Positions 8,391 to 17,358 of a DNA stretch of 64,000 nucleotides are shown piece by piece (within the stretch, counting starts at the first letter, position 1; the number at the start of each line of letters is the position of its first letter). The notes beneath the pieces are model-generated. The model did no database searches. It was not told the origin of the DNA and saw only the letters and a list, made by a program, of their open reading frames with translations. Source of the DNA: CAIXSC01 sp046349915 (GTDB lineage: Bacteria; Planctomycetota; Planctomycetia; Pirellulales; Pirellulaceae); assembly GCA_046349915.1 (NCBI GenBank), contig JAXMBL010000003.1, positions 248,001 through 312,000 of the forward strand. Reading direction: 5' to 3'. The translations under genes were made by a program, and so were the position numbers.

Positions 8391-9512
8391 ATGACATATG
8401 CACCCCGCCATCCTTCTCGCTCGCGAGTCTGTCTCGGGCGAACGCACTTGAAGCTCGCCTGTCTGTCGGGAGTCTTGGCGAGTTGGCTTCTGTGGGGAGC
8501 GGCGAAGGCTTCCGCGGCCGATACGCCGCAAGTCGTCGTGAAGTCGCTACGTCGCGTTTTCCATAACGGCGAACATAATGCGTTCACTGATATGGTGCGT
8601 TTTCGCGGTCAGTTTTACTTGACCTTCCGCAGTTGTCCGGATGGCCACATGGTACACCCGACAGCTTCGACGATCGTGCTGCGAAGCAAGGACGGGAAAG
8701 ACTGGGAACAAGTGCATCGTTTCCGCGTCGAACTACGGGACACTCGCGACCCTCACTTCCTGGTGTTTCGCGATCGGTTATTCGTCTACACCGGCACTTG
8801 GTATAGCGGCAAGACTACGATTCCGATTCCCGAGTACGACATGAACAAGCACCTGGGATACGCCGCGTACAGCGATGATGGCGAGAATTGGCAAAGTCCC
8901 GTGATGCTTGAAGGAACTTTCGGCCATTACATCTGGCGAGCCGCCGCTCACGACGGCAAGGCTTACCTTTGCGGACGTCGCAAGCCGGGCTTTGAAATAT
9001 CTGCTCGCGGGGAAGGGGAGAAGATCGAATCGTTGATGCTGGAGAGCGACGACGGATTGATTTGGCGCAAACGAGCAGTGTTTCAGCCGACGGCTGGCGA
9101 TGAGACGGCGTTTCTGTTCGAGCCCAATGGCGATCTACTCGCCGTGGGACGCCACGGAGGCGGCAAGGATGCTCAGCTCTTACGCTCTTCGCCGCCGTAC
9201 ACCATGATGACTCGCACCAGTCTCGGGAGGCCCGTGGGAGGCCCCCTGCTGACTCGCTGGGGAAATCGTTACGTTGTCGGCGGACGCAAGACAACCGCAG
9301 ACAAGGGACCGAAAGCCTCGCTCTACTGGCTCGACAAGGATCAACTGGTGGAATTCGTGGAGTTCCCCAGCGGCGGCGATACGTCTTACCCTGGCTTCAT
9401 CGAGTTGTCCCCGATGAGCGCGCTGGTGTCGTACTATTCGTCGCATGAGCGTGACGACACGGGCAAGCCGATCACCGCCATCTATCTGGCGGAACTAGAG
9501 TTGGCGAAATAG
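8391..9512 (+). CDS. Secreted sialidase-like beta-propeller protein (BNR/Asp-box repeats)
   Basis: A 373-residue secreted protein. The ATG at 8391 follows GGAG at 8381-8384. Residues 1-40 form a long signal peptide ending near KASAAD. Several Asp-box (S-x-D-x-G-x-x-W) repeats are visible: SKDGKDWEQ, SDDGENWQS and SDDGLIWRK, as in sialidases and related six-bladed propellers. I cannot locate the full sialidase catalytic triad with certainty, so exo-alpha-sialidase activity is not claimed; glycoside binding or hydrolysis in the periplasm is the likely role. It lies 122 bases from the divergent SDR gene. Confidence 0.85.
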   Translation: MTYAPRHPSRSRVCLGRTHLKLACLSGVLASWLLWGAAKASAADTPQVVVKSLRRVFHNGEHNAFTDMVRFRGQFYLTFRSCPDGHMVHPTASTIVLRSKDGKDWEQVHRFRVELRDTRDPHFLVFRDRLFVYTGTWYSGKTTIPIPEYDMNKHLGYAAYSDDGENWQSPVMLEGTFGHYIWRAAAHDGKAYLCGRRKPGFEISARGEGEKIESLMLESDDGLIWRKRAVFQPTAGDETAFLFEPNGDLLAVGRHGGGKDAQLLRSSPPYTMMTRTSLGRPVGGPLLTRWGNRYVVGGRKTTADKGPKASLYWLDKDQLVEFVEFPSGGDTSYPGFIELSPMSALVSYYSSHERDDTGKPITAIYLAELELAK

Positions 9513-9532
9513 TCAGCATGTCGCTCCTCGCC

Positions 9533-9557
9533 GTACGACGGACTTCCAGTCCGTCGG
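9533..9557 (+). repeat. Family-1 palindromic repeat, copy 4
   Basis: Stem ACGACGGAC/GTCCGTCGG with loop TTCCA, 20 bases downstream of the sialidase-like gene. The loop differs from the perfect copy at 1104, the stem is mostly retained. Confidence 0.8.
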
Positions 9558-9708
9558 TCCGTCGATCCGAGCGGACAACCGAGGCGCTGTTCCGCGACAC
9601 GGCATGCGATACACTAGCGCATTCCGAAAGAAAATAACCCTCGACCGCGGTGATCCGGTCGAGCGATGCGTCTTGTGATCCCGATGGTTCGGCGAGGAGT
9701 GGTGGACG

Positions 9709-11013
9709 ATGAGTCGTGTGGTAAAGCAGTACCAGAAGGCATGTGGATCGTTGGCGGGCGGAGTGACCTCGTCGACTCGTTTGAATCAAGCGCTCGGCCG
9801 ACCGATGCTCATTCGCCGCGCCGTGGGGTGCCGAGTGTGGGATCTGGATGACCGCGAATACATCGATTTGTGCTGTAGCCATGGAGCGACGCTGCTGGGG
9901 CACGGGGATGCAAGAGTGCGAGCGGCCGTCGAGTCGGCATTGGATCGCGGGGCGCCCTGTTCTTACGAGTCGGAACTCCATGAGGAGTTGGCATCGCTGT
10001 TGTGCGATACGGTCCCTTGCTTGGAGCGAGTACGATTCACGGGGGCTGGAACCGAAGCGACCATGCACTGCATCCGGCTGGCTCGAGCGTGCACGGGGCG
10101 CGATAAGCTGCTGCGATTCGAAGGGAACTTTCACGGGTATCACGACCAGGTGATGTGGGCTGCTCGCGACGCGGTCGATCAATTCGCCCCGCCGCTGAAG
10201 CCCATTTCCGCCGGCGTTGCGAGTGGGCTCGATCAACACTTGGTGCAGATCCCTTTCAATCGCCCCGATTTGCTCGAGCGAGCGTTTGCCGAATACGGAG
10301 ACCAATTGGCGGCGGCGATTTGCGAGCCGATTTGGTTCAACGCGGGTTGTGTATTGCCTTCGACCGAATTCATGGCCACGCTGCGTCGACTGACTCAGAA
10401 ACACGGCTCGCTCTTGATCTTCGACGAAGTACTGAGCGCCTTCCGCATGGGGCCTGGCGGCGCACAGGAGTATTTAGGAGTCACGCCTGATCTCTGCACC
10501 TTGGGGAAAGCCGTGGGGGGCGGTTACCCGTTGAGCGTGTTTGGCGGGCGAGCGGATTTGATGGCGCGGCTGATGCCTCAAGGCGATTGTCAGCATAGCG
10601 GCACTTACAACGGTCATCCCGTGATCATCGCCGCGGGTTTGGCCGCCGTGAAAGCGTACCGTGAACCCGCCTTCTATCCGCACATCCATGCGGTGGCCAA
10701 TCGTCTCTATCCGGGACTGACCTCGCTGTTCCAAAAGCATGGAGTCGTGGCTCGAGTGCAAGGGCTGGGAGCTCGCTTCGGCATCTACTTCGGCGTGACC
10801 GAAGAAGTGCGGACTTACGGCGACGCTCAGAAGCATGATCGAGCCCAGATGCTGAAGTTCATCGCCGCGGCCAATCGACAAGGCGTTTACTTCCACGACT
10901 ACGGTGGAGCTGCCTGTCACCATGGCTTCTGTCACGCCTTGTCGTTGGCCGACGCTGAAGAGACGCTCGTGCGGCTCGACCGGGCGCTCGCTGAATTCGT
11001 GGCGTCCAGCTAA
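9709..11013 (+). CDS. Class III aminotransferase, glutamate-1-semialdehyde aminomutase-like
   Basis: A 434-residue PLP enzyme of fold type I, class III. The PLP lysine is in TLGKAVGGGYPL (near residue 268); the phosphate and ring contacts are in FTGAGTEATMHCIRLAR and LLIFDEVLSAFRMG. These match glutamate-1-semialdehyde 2,1-aminomutase (HemL) and its many paralogues. There is no heme-synthesis gene nearby, and planctomycetes carry several HemL-like aminotransferases of unknown substrate, so I do not call it hemL. The start ATG at 9709 has GAGGAG about ten bases upstream. Confidence 0.9.
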   Translation: MSRVVKQYQKACGSLAGGVTSSTRLNQALGRPMLIRRAVGCRVWDLDDREYIDLCCSHGATLLGHGDARVRAAVESALDRGAPCSYESELHEELASLLCDTVPCLERVRFTGAGTEATMHCIRLARACTGRDKLLRFEGNFHGYHDQVMWAARDAVDQFAPPLKPISAGVASGLDQHLVQIPFNRPDLLERAFAEYGDQLAAAICEPIWFNAGCVLPSTEFMATLRRLTQKHGSLLIFDEVLSAFRMGPGGAQEYLGVTPDLCTLGKAVGGGYPLSVFGGRADLMARLMPQGDCQHSGTYNGHPVIIAAGLAAVKAYREPAFYPHIHAVANRLYPGLTSLFQKHGVVARVQGLGARFGIYFGVTEEVRTYGDAQKHDRAQMLKFIAAANRQGVYFHDYGGAACHHGFCHALSLADAEETLVRLDRALAEFVASS

Positions 11014-11036
11014 TTGGATAGTGCCAGGTGCCCATA

Positions 11037-11063
11037 GTCGTGGATCGCTCCGCGATCCAACGC
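11037..11063 (+). repeat. Family-2 palindromic repeat, copy 1
   Basis: Stem TGGATCGC/GCGATCCA around a TCC loop (11041-11059), inside a 27-bp block found unchanged at 20894-20920. A partial inverted piece, GCGTTGGATCGCG, follows at about 11076. It sits just downstream of the aminotransferase gene. Confidence 0.8.
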
Positions 11064-11179
11064 TTGGACAAGGAGGCGTTGGATCGCGAAATGAAACGAG
11101 ACTGTCGACGATCAAGTTTTCCGACTGCGCGGACGATAGCACCTATAGGGGCTTTTCCGCCCCGAGGGGGAAATCGCTC

Positions 11180-11488
11180 ATGGCGCGCTGGTCGGTTCGT
11201 TGCTTTCTGCTGGTCGCAGTCGTCGGCGCTGCCGTCGGTTGTCATGGTCCAGGAATGACTTACGTCCCGTGGTATCGAGGGATTCCGGCTAACTTTCTGG
11301 CTAAAAACAGCCTGGAAGCCGAAGTCTGGCGGCAGCAGAGGACCGGGGTTGTCGAAGGCTGGCCCGTTCCGCCGAATCCCGTGGTGCCTGATCCGATCCC
11401 CATCGCCGGAAGCATGCGCGAGAACGAACCGAACGAGGATACCTCGGACGCGGAGGAGCTTCCCTCCAGTCGACGCTCGACGGAATAA
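11180..11488 (+). CDS. Small lipoprotein, function unknown
   Basis: A 102-residue lipoprotein. The ATG at 11180 follows GAGGGGG. The signal peptide ends in the lipobox VGAAVGC (Cys about residue 21). The mature part is short, with YVPWYRGIPANF, a proline-rich stretch (WPVPPNPVVPDP) and an acidic/Ser-rich tail. No domain is recognised. It is probably an outer- or inner-membrane lipoprotein of the planctomycete type; nothing in the context points to a partner. Confidence 0.8.
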   Translation: MARWSVRCFLLVAVVGAAVGCHGPGMTYVPWYRGIPANFLAKNSLEAEVWRQQRTGVVEGWPVPPNPVVPDPIPIAGSMRENEPNEDTSDAEELPSSRRSTE

Positions 11489-11644
11489 GGTCCCCGCCAC
11501 TCACGGGAAATCCAATCGTCTCGCCGTCATCTGGCGCTAAGGCAGCCGGACGAAAAAACTACCAGCAGACCATCGGTAGTGTGATCGTGTGACGCTCGGC
11601 TGGAAAGCGTAGCGGCGGCGAGTTCCCTAGTCGCCCGCCCCTAA

Positions 11645-11890
11645 CCCACGGCCAGCCAAGGCAAAGGCCGGGACTATAATTCCGGAGCGTTTACCGTCTG
11701 GCTCGTTGGGGGCGGCATTCGCGGCGGCGCGGCTTACCGCAGCACCGACGAACTTGGGTTTCAGGCCGCCGAAAACCCGTCCTACTCCTACGACTTGCAC
11801 GCCAGCGCGCTGCATCTTCTCGGCCTCGATCACGAGCGTCTCAGCTTTTATAACAACGGCATCAACCGCCGTCTGGCCGACGTCCACTGA
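11645..11890 (+). pseudogene. C-terminal remnant of a DUF1501 gene
   Basis: An open stretch of about 80 codons, starting after an in-frame stop at 11642-11644 and ending at TGA 11888-11890, encodes the end of a DUF1501 protein without any start. It contains GKGRDYNSGAFTVWL, GGGIRGGAAYRSTDELG, DLHASALHLLGLDHERL and NNGINRRLADVH. The same block in the intact gene at 5015-6409 reads GGRDHYPNAGCVVFAG and GAGVKGGAVIGATDR, so the alignment is internal evidence. About 400 N-terminal residues are missing. The reading frame is uninterrupted, which points to a recent truncation by recombination rather than slow decay. It directly precedes the beta-helix gene. Confidence 0.85.
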
Positions 11891-11972
11891 ATGGCAGGAT
11901 GTCAAGGCCGAGTTGCCCGTGAAAGGAACCACTTTCACTTTCCGGTTCGATTCCAAATCGTGTGAAATACCC

Positions 11973-14813
11973 ATGAAACCCGCCATACCCCTCCTCATTG
12001 CTCTCCTGCTGCTCACGCCGCTGACCGCGATGCACGCCGCCGAATTTCACGTCGCCACAACCGGCAACGATGCCAACTCCGGGGTTGCGTCGCAGCCTTT
12101 CGCCACCCTCGCCCGCGCCCAGCGCTCGGCGCGTCAAGCGAACGGCGGCGTCGTTGTCGTTCACGCCGGGACTTACTACCTACCAGAGACGCTCGTGTTT
12201 ACCAGCGAGGATTCAGGAACCGAATACCGCGCTGCGGAAGGCGAAAAAGTCGTCATCAGCGGCGGCAGCAGGCTGGACCTGAAGTGGGAGCCTTACAAGG
12301 AAGGCATCGTGCAGGCGAAGACGCCGGTGGGACTGACGTTCGACCAGCTTTTCATCAACGGCCAGCGTCAAGTGATGGCGCGTTATCCGAACTATGATCC
12401 AAAAGTCCGGCCTTTTGGCGGTTTCGCGGCGGATGCCTTCAGCAAAGAACGAGCGGCGCGCTGGATCGACCCTGCGGGCGGATTCATCCATGCCATGCAC
12501 GGGGCGCACTGGGGCGGCTTTCATTACCGGATCACTGGCAAGAACCACAAAGGCGAGGTGGCGTACGAAGGCGGCTGGCAAAACAATCGCCGGTCGGAGA
12601 TACATCCGCAACATAGATACGTGGAGAACATTTTTGAGGAACTCGACGCGCCCGGCGAATGGTTTCATAACGCGAGAACCGGCACGCTGTACTACTTCCC
12701 GCCAAAGAGCGTGAATGTGAAAACGGAGACCGTGGAAGTGGTGCGTTTGAGTCATCTGGTGGAGTTCAACGGCGCAAAGGAGAAGCCGGTGCGGAACGTC
12801 ACCCTGCGTGGTTTCGTGTTCCGACATGGGGCGCGCACGTTCATGGACGTGAAAGAGCCGCTCCTACGCAGCGATTGGACGATCTATCGGGGCGGCGCTG
12901 TGCTGTTCAACGGCGCGGAGGATTGCACGCTGGCCGACTGCGAGTTTGACCAACTCGGCGGCAACGCCGTTTTCGTCAACAACTACAACCGCCGCGTCAC
13001 CGTGCGCGGTTGCGACATTCACGACACGGGCGCGAGTGCGGTGGCGTTCGTCGGCAGCCCGAAAGCGGTGCGCAACCCGCTTTTCGAGTACGGCCAGCGA
13101 CAGAGTATCCACCAGATTGACCAGACGCCTGGCCCACAAACGGACGACTATCCAGCGGAGTGCCTTGTCGAGGAATGCCTGTTGCGCCGCTTCGGCGTCG
13201 TCGAGAAGCAGGCAACGGGCGTGGAACTCTCGATGGCGATGAATGTCACAGTGCGTCATTGCTCGATCTACGAGGCATCGCGGGCCGGTATCAATATTAG
13301 TGAAGGCACCTTCGGCGGCCACGTCATCGAATTCTGCGACGTGTTTGACACGGTGTTGGAAACCGGCGATCACGGCAGTTTCAACTCCTGGGGCCGCGAC
13401 CGCTACTGGGGCCTGCAAGAGGCGCCTGTGGCCGAATTGCCAAAACTGGCGTTGCTTGATGTGGTGAAGCCCAACATCCTCCGCAACAATCGTTGGCGTT
13501 GCGACCACGGATGGGACGTCGACCTCGACGACGGCTCATCAAACTATGAGATCTACAACAATCTATTCCTCAAGGGCGGTCTGAAACTGCGAGAAGGATT
13601 TCATCGCAGAGTTTGGAACAACATTGCGGTCAATAATTCGCTGCACCCACACGTCTGGTACGAGAATAGCGGCGACGAAGTGACTCGCAATATTTGGATG
13701 GGCGCGTATAGGCCGGCCATCATGAAGGCTGCGAAGTGGGGCACAGAAATAGACCGAAACCTCTTCACCACGACCGATGCGGACCGCAAGAAGTTCGCCG
13801 CCAATGGCTGCGATGCGAATTCTCTCGTTGGCGATGCGATATTCGTCGATCCGGCGAAGGGCGACTACCGCGTCAAGCATGGCTCTCCAGCGCTCCAACT
13901 TGGTTTCGTGAACTTCCCGATGGATCAGTTCGGCGTGACCTTGCCACGGCTCAAGGCCCTCGCTCGTACGCCTGAATTTCCAACGCTCGAGATACCTGCG
14001 AACGGCAAGGAAGTCCGCCAACCGCACAAGCACTACTGGCTGCAAGCCCAAGTAAAAAACCTGGAGGGTGAGGAGTTTTCAGCGTTCGGCGTTAGTAAAG
14101 AATCGGGCGGCATTGCATTGGTCGAAGTGCCCTCCGACTCGCCCGCCTCGCAATACGGTTTCCAACGCGGTGACTTAATTCAGAGTATCGACGCCATGCC
14201 GGTTCGAAATTTCTCCGAGCTAATGCAGCGGCAATATCAGTCCTCCACCGTGCCAATGACCGTTGGAATTGTCCGCGGTCAGAAGCCGCGCACCGTGAAA
14301 GTGGCTTCTTTTGTCGTCGTGACCTCTGAGGCCAAGTTTGTTGCCTCTGCGGCCGCATCGCCGATCCGTGAGATTGCTTCTCGTCCGGCCACTCGCAATG
14401 ATCCACTCGCTGTGCTGACGGACGGGAAACTTGGAACCGGTTATGGCCCGGTCTTCGGCAACGGCGTCCGCGAGGGCATCTACCGCGCCGACCTTGGCTC
14501 TTTGCGGCACATCGGCTCGGTCGGAACGTGGTCGCACAATCTCGATGGCAAACGCGGTTCGCAACGCTTCGTGCTCTTCGGCAGCGCTGCGGACGATCCC
14601 GGTTGGAACGTGCGCGACCGGACGAGATTCACGCCCATCGCCGAAGTGGATACTCGCCGAACTTCCATCGGCAATGATCACGGAACCCTGATCCGCAATT
14701 TGTCCGGTCAGCCGCTCGGGACGTTTCGCTGGCTGGTCTGGGTCGTCCAACCGGTGACGGACATCATGGAGAATACCGCCTTCCAAGAGTTTCAGGTGAA
14801 CATCAAAGAATAA
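11973..14813 (+). CDS. Secreted right-handed beta-helix protein with PDZ and discoidin-like domains
   Basis: A 946-residue secreted protein. The ATG at 11973 opens a clear signal peptide (KPAIPLLIALLLLTPLTAMHAAE). Residues about 25-690 form a right-handed parallel beta-helix: the start FHVATTGNDANSGVASQPFATL is the usual N-terminal cap, and rungs such as CTLADCEFDQLGGNAVFVNN follow. About residues 704-783 look like a PDZ domain (SGGIALVEVPSDSPASQYGF, then RGDLIQSIDAMPV). About residues 804-945 resemble a discoidin/F5-8C carbohydrate-binding fold. Beta-helix proteins of this kind are polysaccharide lyases or hydrolases; a PDZ domain on one is unusual. The frame is open 89 codons upstream, but that stretch overlaps the DUF1501 remnant and has no signal peptide. 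Confidence 0.9.
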   Translation: MKPAIPLLIALLLLTPLTAMHAAEFHVATTGNDANSGVASQPFATLARAQRSARQANGGVVVVHAGTYYLPETLVFTSEDSGTEYRAAEGEKVVISGGSRLDLKWEPYKEGIVQAKTPVGLTFDQLFINGQRQVMARYPNYDPKVRPFGGFAADAFSKERAARWIDPAGGFIHAMHGAHWGGFHYRITGKNHKGEVAYEGGWQNNRRSEIHPQHRYVENIFEELDAPGEWFHNARTGTLYYFPPKSVNVKTETVEVVRLSHLVEFNGAKEKPVRNVTLRGFVFRHGARTFMDVKEPLLRSDWTIYRGGAVLFNGAEDCTLADCEFDQLGGNAVFVNNYNRRVTVRGCDIHDTGASAVAFVGSPKAVRNPLFEYGQRQSIHQIDQTPGPQTDDYPAECLVEECLLRRFGVVEKQATGVELSMAMNVTVRHCSIYEASRAGINISEGTFGGHVIEFCDVFDTVLETGDHGSFNSWGRDRYWGLQEAPVAELPKLALLDVVKPNILRNNRWRCDHGWDVDLDDGSSNYEIYNNLFLKGGLKLREGFHRRVWNNIAVNNSLHPHVWYENSGDEVTRNIWMGAYRPAIMKAAKWGTEIDRNLFTTTDADRKKFAANGCDANSLVGDAIFVDPAKGDYRVKHGSPALQLGFVNFPMDQFGVTLPRLKALARTPEFPTLEIPANGKEVRQPHKHYWLQAQVKNLEGEEFSAFGVSKESGGIALVEVPSDSPASQYGFQRGDLIQSIDAMPVRNFSELMQRQYQSSTVPMTVGIVRGQKPRTVKVASFVVVTSEAKFVASAAASPIREIASRPATRNDPLAVLTDGKLGTGYGPVFGNGVREGIYRADLGSLRHIGSVGTWSHNLDGKRGSQRFVLFGSAADDPGWNVRDRTRFTPIAEVDTRRTSIGNDHGTLIRNLSGQPLGTFRWLVWVVQPVTDIMENTAFQEFQVNIKE

Positions 14814-14926
14814 ACCACGCCAATTTCAGAGCCACTTTCCTCACCGCCCGCTGCTCGCGCTGTTGTTCGATCGTGTGGGTCTGCTGGTCGTTTCTTTTCG
14901 TCCGGCTGCCCTGGTGGTATTTTGGG
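14814..14926. other. Spacer left of the inverted-repeat element
   Basis: Between the beta-helix gene stop and the inverted-repeat element. I see pyrimidine-rich sequence but no gene and no clear terminator. Confidence 0.4.
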
Positions 14927-15283
14927 TTCTTCCGGGTTTCGTGTGGTTTGTTACCCGAATGTTGGTCGGCGCGGCTGTCGCCGCGGGATTTTCTCAGGCA
15001 TCGCTCAGGTGTCCAAATGTTCATTGACCGCGTCGCAGCCGGTCGATACCTTAGTGGTGCCGGGAGAAACGCAGTCAGGCTCTCCGGGGACGCAACCTGA
15101 CAAGGGATAACCCGGTCGACGGTGCGCGAAATGGTGCATCCAGCCTCTGGTGGTTCAACGCCGTCAGAGGCTCGTCTTATTAACGCACCTTTTGGACACC
15201 GGAGTTATGCCTCCGAAAATCCTGCGGCGACAGCCGCACCGAGCACCTCCTCGACAGTTACCCACAACAAACCCGGAAGGACC
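14927..15283. mobile_element. 357-bp MITE-like inverted-repeat element, long form
   Basis: The left arm (14927-15017) and right arm (15191-15283) are imperfect inverted repeats of about 91 bp. Matching blocks are CTTCCGGGTTT at the outer ends, GCGGCTGTCGCCGC in the middle and GGTGTCCAAA at the inner ends. The 173 bp between them has no plausible gene. A 103-bp version of the outer half of the same element lies at 48000-48102. Both copies lie between convergent genes. The element is non-autonomous: no transposase is present. I see no clear target-site duplication. Confidence 0.7.
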
Positions 15284-15299
15284 AGTTTTTTTGTGGTCC
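15279..15299. terminator. Hairpin with T7 loop at the MFS gene 3' end
   Basis: GGACCA (15279-15284) pairs with TGGTCC (15294-15299) around a loop containing seven T residues. It lies directly after the stop codon of the MFS gene on the minus strand and overlaps the outer end of the inverted-repeat element. The T-run is in the loop, not after the stem, so the terminator role is uncertain. Confidence 0.35.
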
Positions 15300-15301
15300 A
15301 A

Positions 15302-16741
15302 CTAAGTGGTAGTCTGCGACGCCACTCGCTCCGGCCCACTTGTCTCTGTCTTGCCCCAAAGCAGCAGCAGCGCCACGCAGCCTGCCAGCGGTGCGAGCCC
15401 GATCCAGAAGATGCCTGTCGCGTAGGATTGTTCCTTGTCGACCGTCTTCCCCACGATTTCTTGCATCTCGGAAGAGACGACCCAAGTGATGAAGCCCAGC
15501 GCGCCGCTGACGCGTCCCTGGTGTCGCGCGGAGATCTCTTGCGTGAAGGAGTAATAGTTGGGGAAAAGTCCCAACGCGCCGAAACCAATGACCAGGAACA
15601 CGGCGATCAACAGCGGACCTCGAGGCAGTCCGGCGGCCAAGGTGCTCAACGCCGTCAGACCCGCGCAGAACCCAAAGGTGAGTACGCGAGCGTGATGGAC
15701 GTTCCAGTTTCTCGCGGCGAGCCATTTGACGGTAGCGCCGGCCGCGATACAGCCCAGGTCGGTGGCGATGTAGTAGGCCAAGATGATCCAACGAACCTGC
15801 TGCGGCGAGTAACCGTGTTCTTGTTCCAGCATCTTGGGAAGCCAAACGCGGAAGAACTGCCACGTCATGTTGATGGCGATCACGACGACCACCAGCGCGA
15901 GCAGGCGTCGCACGATCGTCGCACCATAAGTGCTGCTGGAGGCTTGGTCAGTTTGAGTCGAGTTCGTGGCAGGTTCGCGAATCGAAAGGTCGATGCGGCG
16001 AACTAGGTAGAGCCAAGGAAAAACCCACAAGACGCCGAGACAACCGATCACCACGTAGGGGGCTCGCCACCAGCCCAGTTGCTCGGGGGCAAGTACGACG
16101 TTCTCGGCCAGCGGTTTGCCGCCCAGCGGGTCAAACAAGCCGATTACCAGCGGCGTGAGAATTGCCCCAATCGAGGCGCCGCTCTGCAAAATGCTATTGC
16201 CAAACGGCCGATCGGCGGCGGCCAGCAGGCGTTGAGTCGTTACGAGCGCGCAGGGCCATTGACCCGCTTCGAAAAATCCCAATATGACTCGACAGATCAA
16301 GAAACCAATGTACGAGTTCGTGGTAGTCTCGGGATCGGTCAAAGTGGTGGGCAGTTTAGTCATGGCCAACTGATCGACGTCGATCAGACCGCGCAAGAGC
16401 GGCGTGAGCGATTGGCCGATGCGGTCGGCAAAGCCTGTCGCCAGCCCCGCGCCCGACCATCCCAACAACACGGCCGGGTATAACCAACGGATGCTTAACT
16501 TGTCGGCCAGCAAGCCGAACACCAATCCGCCGATCGCGAATGCGTACCCGAAGCCCTTCTCCAGCCGTCCGTACTGAGCGTTGTTCAACTGAATCTGACG
16601 CTCGATCGCGGTAATCGTCAGCGACAGCGTCTGGCGGTCCATGTAGTTGAGTACCAACGCTAGCAGCAGCATTCCGCACACGAACCACTTGAGTCGCGAG
16701 CGATCATCGGCGGAGGAGAGGTCCATCGAGGCAGACTCCAT
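15302..16741 (-). CDS. Major facilitator superfamily transporter
   Basis: A 479-residue inner-membrane MFS protein with about 12 predicted helices. After a soluble start, FVCGMLLLALVLNYMDRQTLS marks helix 1 with the D-R pair typical of the anion:cation symporter (hexuronate/phthalate) branch; the loop after helix 2-3 reads GLLADKLSIRW, a form of MFS motif A. A longer than usual loop (about residues 115-150) separates helices 3 and 4. The start at 16741 is preceded by AGGAG; a second ATG five codons later (16726) has a similar GGAG, so either may be used. A sugar acid or other organic anion is the likely substrate. The gene is divergent from the ars cluster. Confidence 0.88.
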   Translation of the reverse strand: MESASMDLSSADDRSRLKWFVCGMLLLALVLNYMDRQTLSLTITAIERQIQLNNAQYGRLEKGFGYAFAIGGLVFGLLADKLSIRWLYPAVLLGWSGAGLATGFADRIGQSLTPLLRGLIDVDQLAMTKLPTTLTDPETTTNSYIGFLICRVILGFFEAGQWPCALVTTQRLLAAADRPFGNSILQSGASIGAILTPLVIGLFDPLGGKPLAENVVLAPEQLGWWRAPYVVIGCLGVLWVFPWLYLVRRIDLSIREPATNSTQTDQASSSTYGATIVRRLLALVVVVIAINMTWQFFRVWLPKMLEQEHGYSPQQVRWIILAYYIATDLGCIAAGATVKWLAARNWNVHHARVLTFGFCAGLTALSTLAAGLPRGPLLIAVFLVIGFGALGLFPNYYSFTQEISARHQGRVSGALGFITWVVSSEMQEIVGKTVDKEQSYATGIFWIGLAPLAGCVALLLLWGKTETSGPERVASQTTT

Positions 16742-16863
16742 CGAGGCGAACTCCTGAAATGGGCGAGTGAGCGGGCGAGTTACTGGGCAAGTTACGAGGC
16801 GAGGCTCGCATCGTACGCCACTCGCCACTCGCTGACCACCGGGTCAGCTTGAGCGGGTCAGCT

Positions 16864-16904
16864 TGACCAGTTTGGCTGAAAGTGTTATCGTAAATCGACG
16901 ATAA
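16864..16904 (+). promoter_or_regulatory. Candidate arsR promoter and operator
   Basis: A perfect 7-bp inverted repeat, TTATCGT (16885-16891) and ACGATAA (16898-16904) with a 6-bp spacer, lies 26 bases before arsR. TTGACC at 16863-16868 is 16 bases from TTATCG at 16885-16890, so the repeat would overlap the -10 region. This is what is expected of an autoregulated ArsR-family operon, where metalloid binding releases the repressor. The promoter boxes are weak matches; the palindrome itself is clear. Confidence 0.55.
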
Positions 16905-16929
16905 ACGGTAGCTGAGGGAGTATCCTTTC

Positions 16930-17253
16930 ATGGCCAAGACAAAAGCCAAGTGCTGCGATTCGACCCCCGTCTCGCTCCCCAAAGATGGCGTGGCGGATGG
17001 GTTGGCCAAGTTGGCTTGGGCCATCGCTCATCCCGCACGTGTCCGGATCGTGCAGTTGCTGCTCAGTCGCGACACTTGCGTCTGCGGCGAAATCGTCGAC
17101 GAAATGCCGCTGGCTCAATCGACCGTGTCACAGCACTTGAAGATCCTGAAGGAATCGGGACTCGTGCAAGGTGAAGTCGATGGACCCAAAGTCTGCTACT
17201 GCATCAACCCCGCTAAACTCGAGGAACTCAAAGCTCTAGTCGCTTCGTTGTAG
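16930..17253 (+). CDS. arsR: ArsR-family metalloid-responsive repressor
   Basis: A 107-residue winged-helix repressor of the ArsR/SmtB family. The As(III)-binding motif TCVCGEIV (about residues 47-54) is present, and a further Cys pair occurs near the N-terminus (KCCDS, residues 8-9). The recognition helix is LAQSTVSQHLKILKESGLV. When arsenite or antimonite binds the cysteines, the protein leaves its operator. It is the first gene of arsR-arsD-arsA-arsC; arsD starts 105 bases downstream. A 7-bp palindrome just upstream is the likely operator. Confidence 0.95.
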   Translation: MAKTKAKCCDSTPVSLPKDGVADGLAKLAWAIAHPARVRIVQLLLSRDTCVCGEIVDEMPLAQSTVSQHLKILKESGLVQGEVDGPKVCYCINPAKLEELKALVASL

Positions 17254-17358
17254 TCCGTCTGTTTTTGCCGTCACCTATCGTGTTTCGACGATGGGCGATG
17301 GGTATCGCGAGAGATGGACGGCATGCCTGCGAGGCCTTGGCGAAACAGGAGACCAACC

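Noticed and set aside
11706..11972. An 89-codon N-terminal extension of the beta-helix protein
   Set aside because: It overlaps the DUF1501 remnant in another frame, and the clear signal peptide begins at 11973.
15122..16006. A 294-codon open frame on the plus strand
   Set aside because: It lies opposite the MFS transporter gene, has Arg/Asp/Gln-rich low-complexity character, and crosses the inverted-repeat element.
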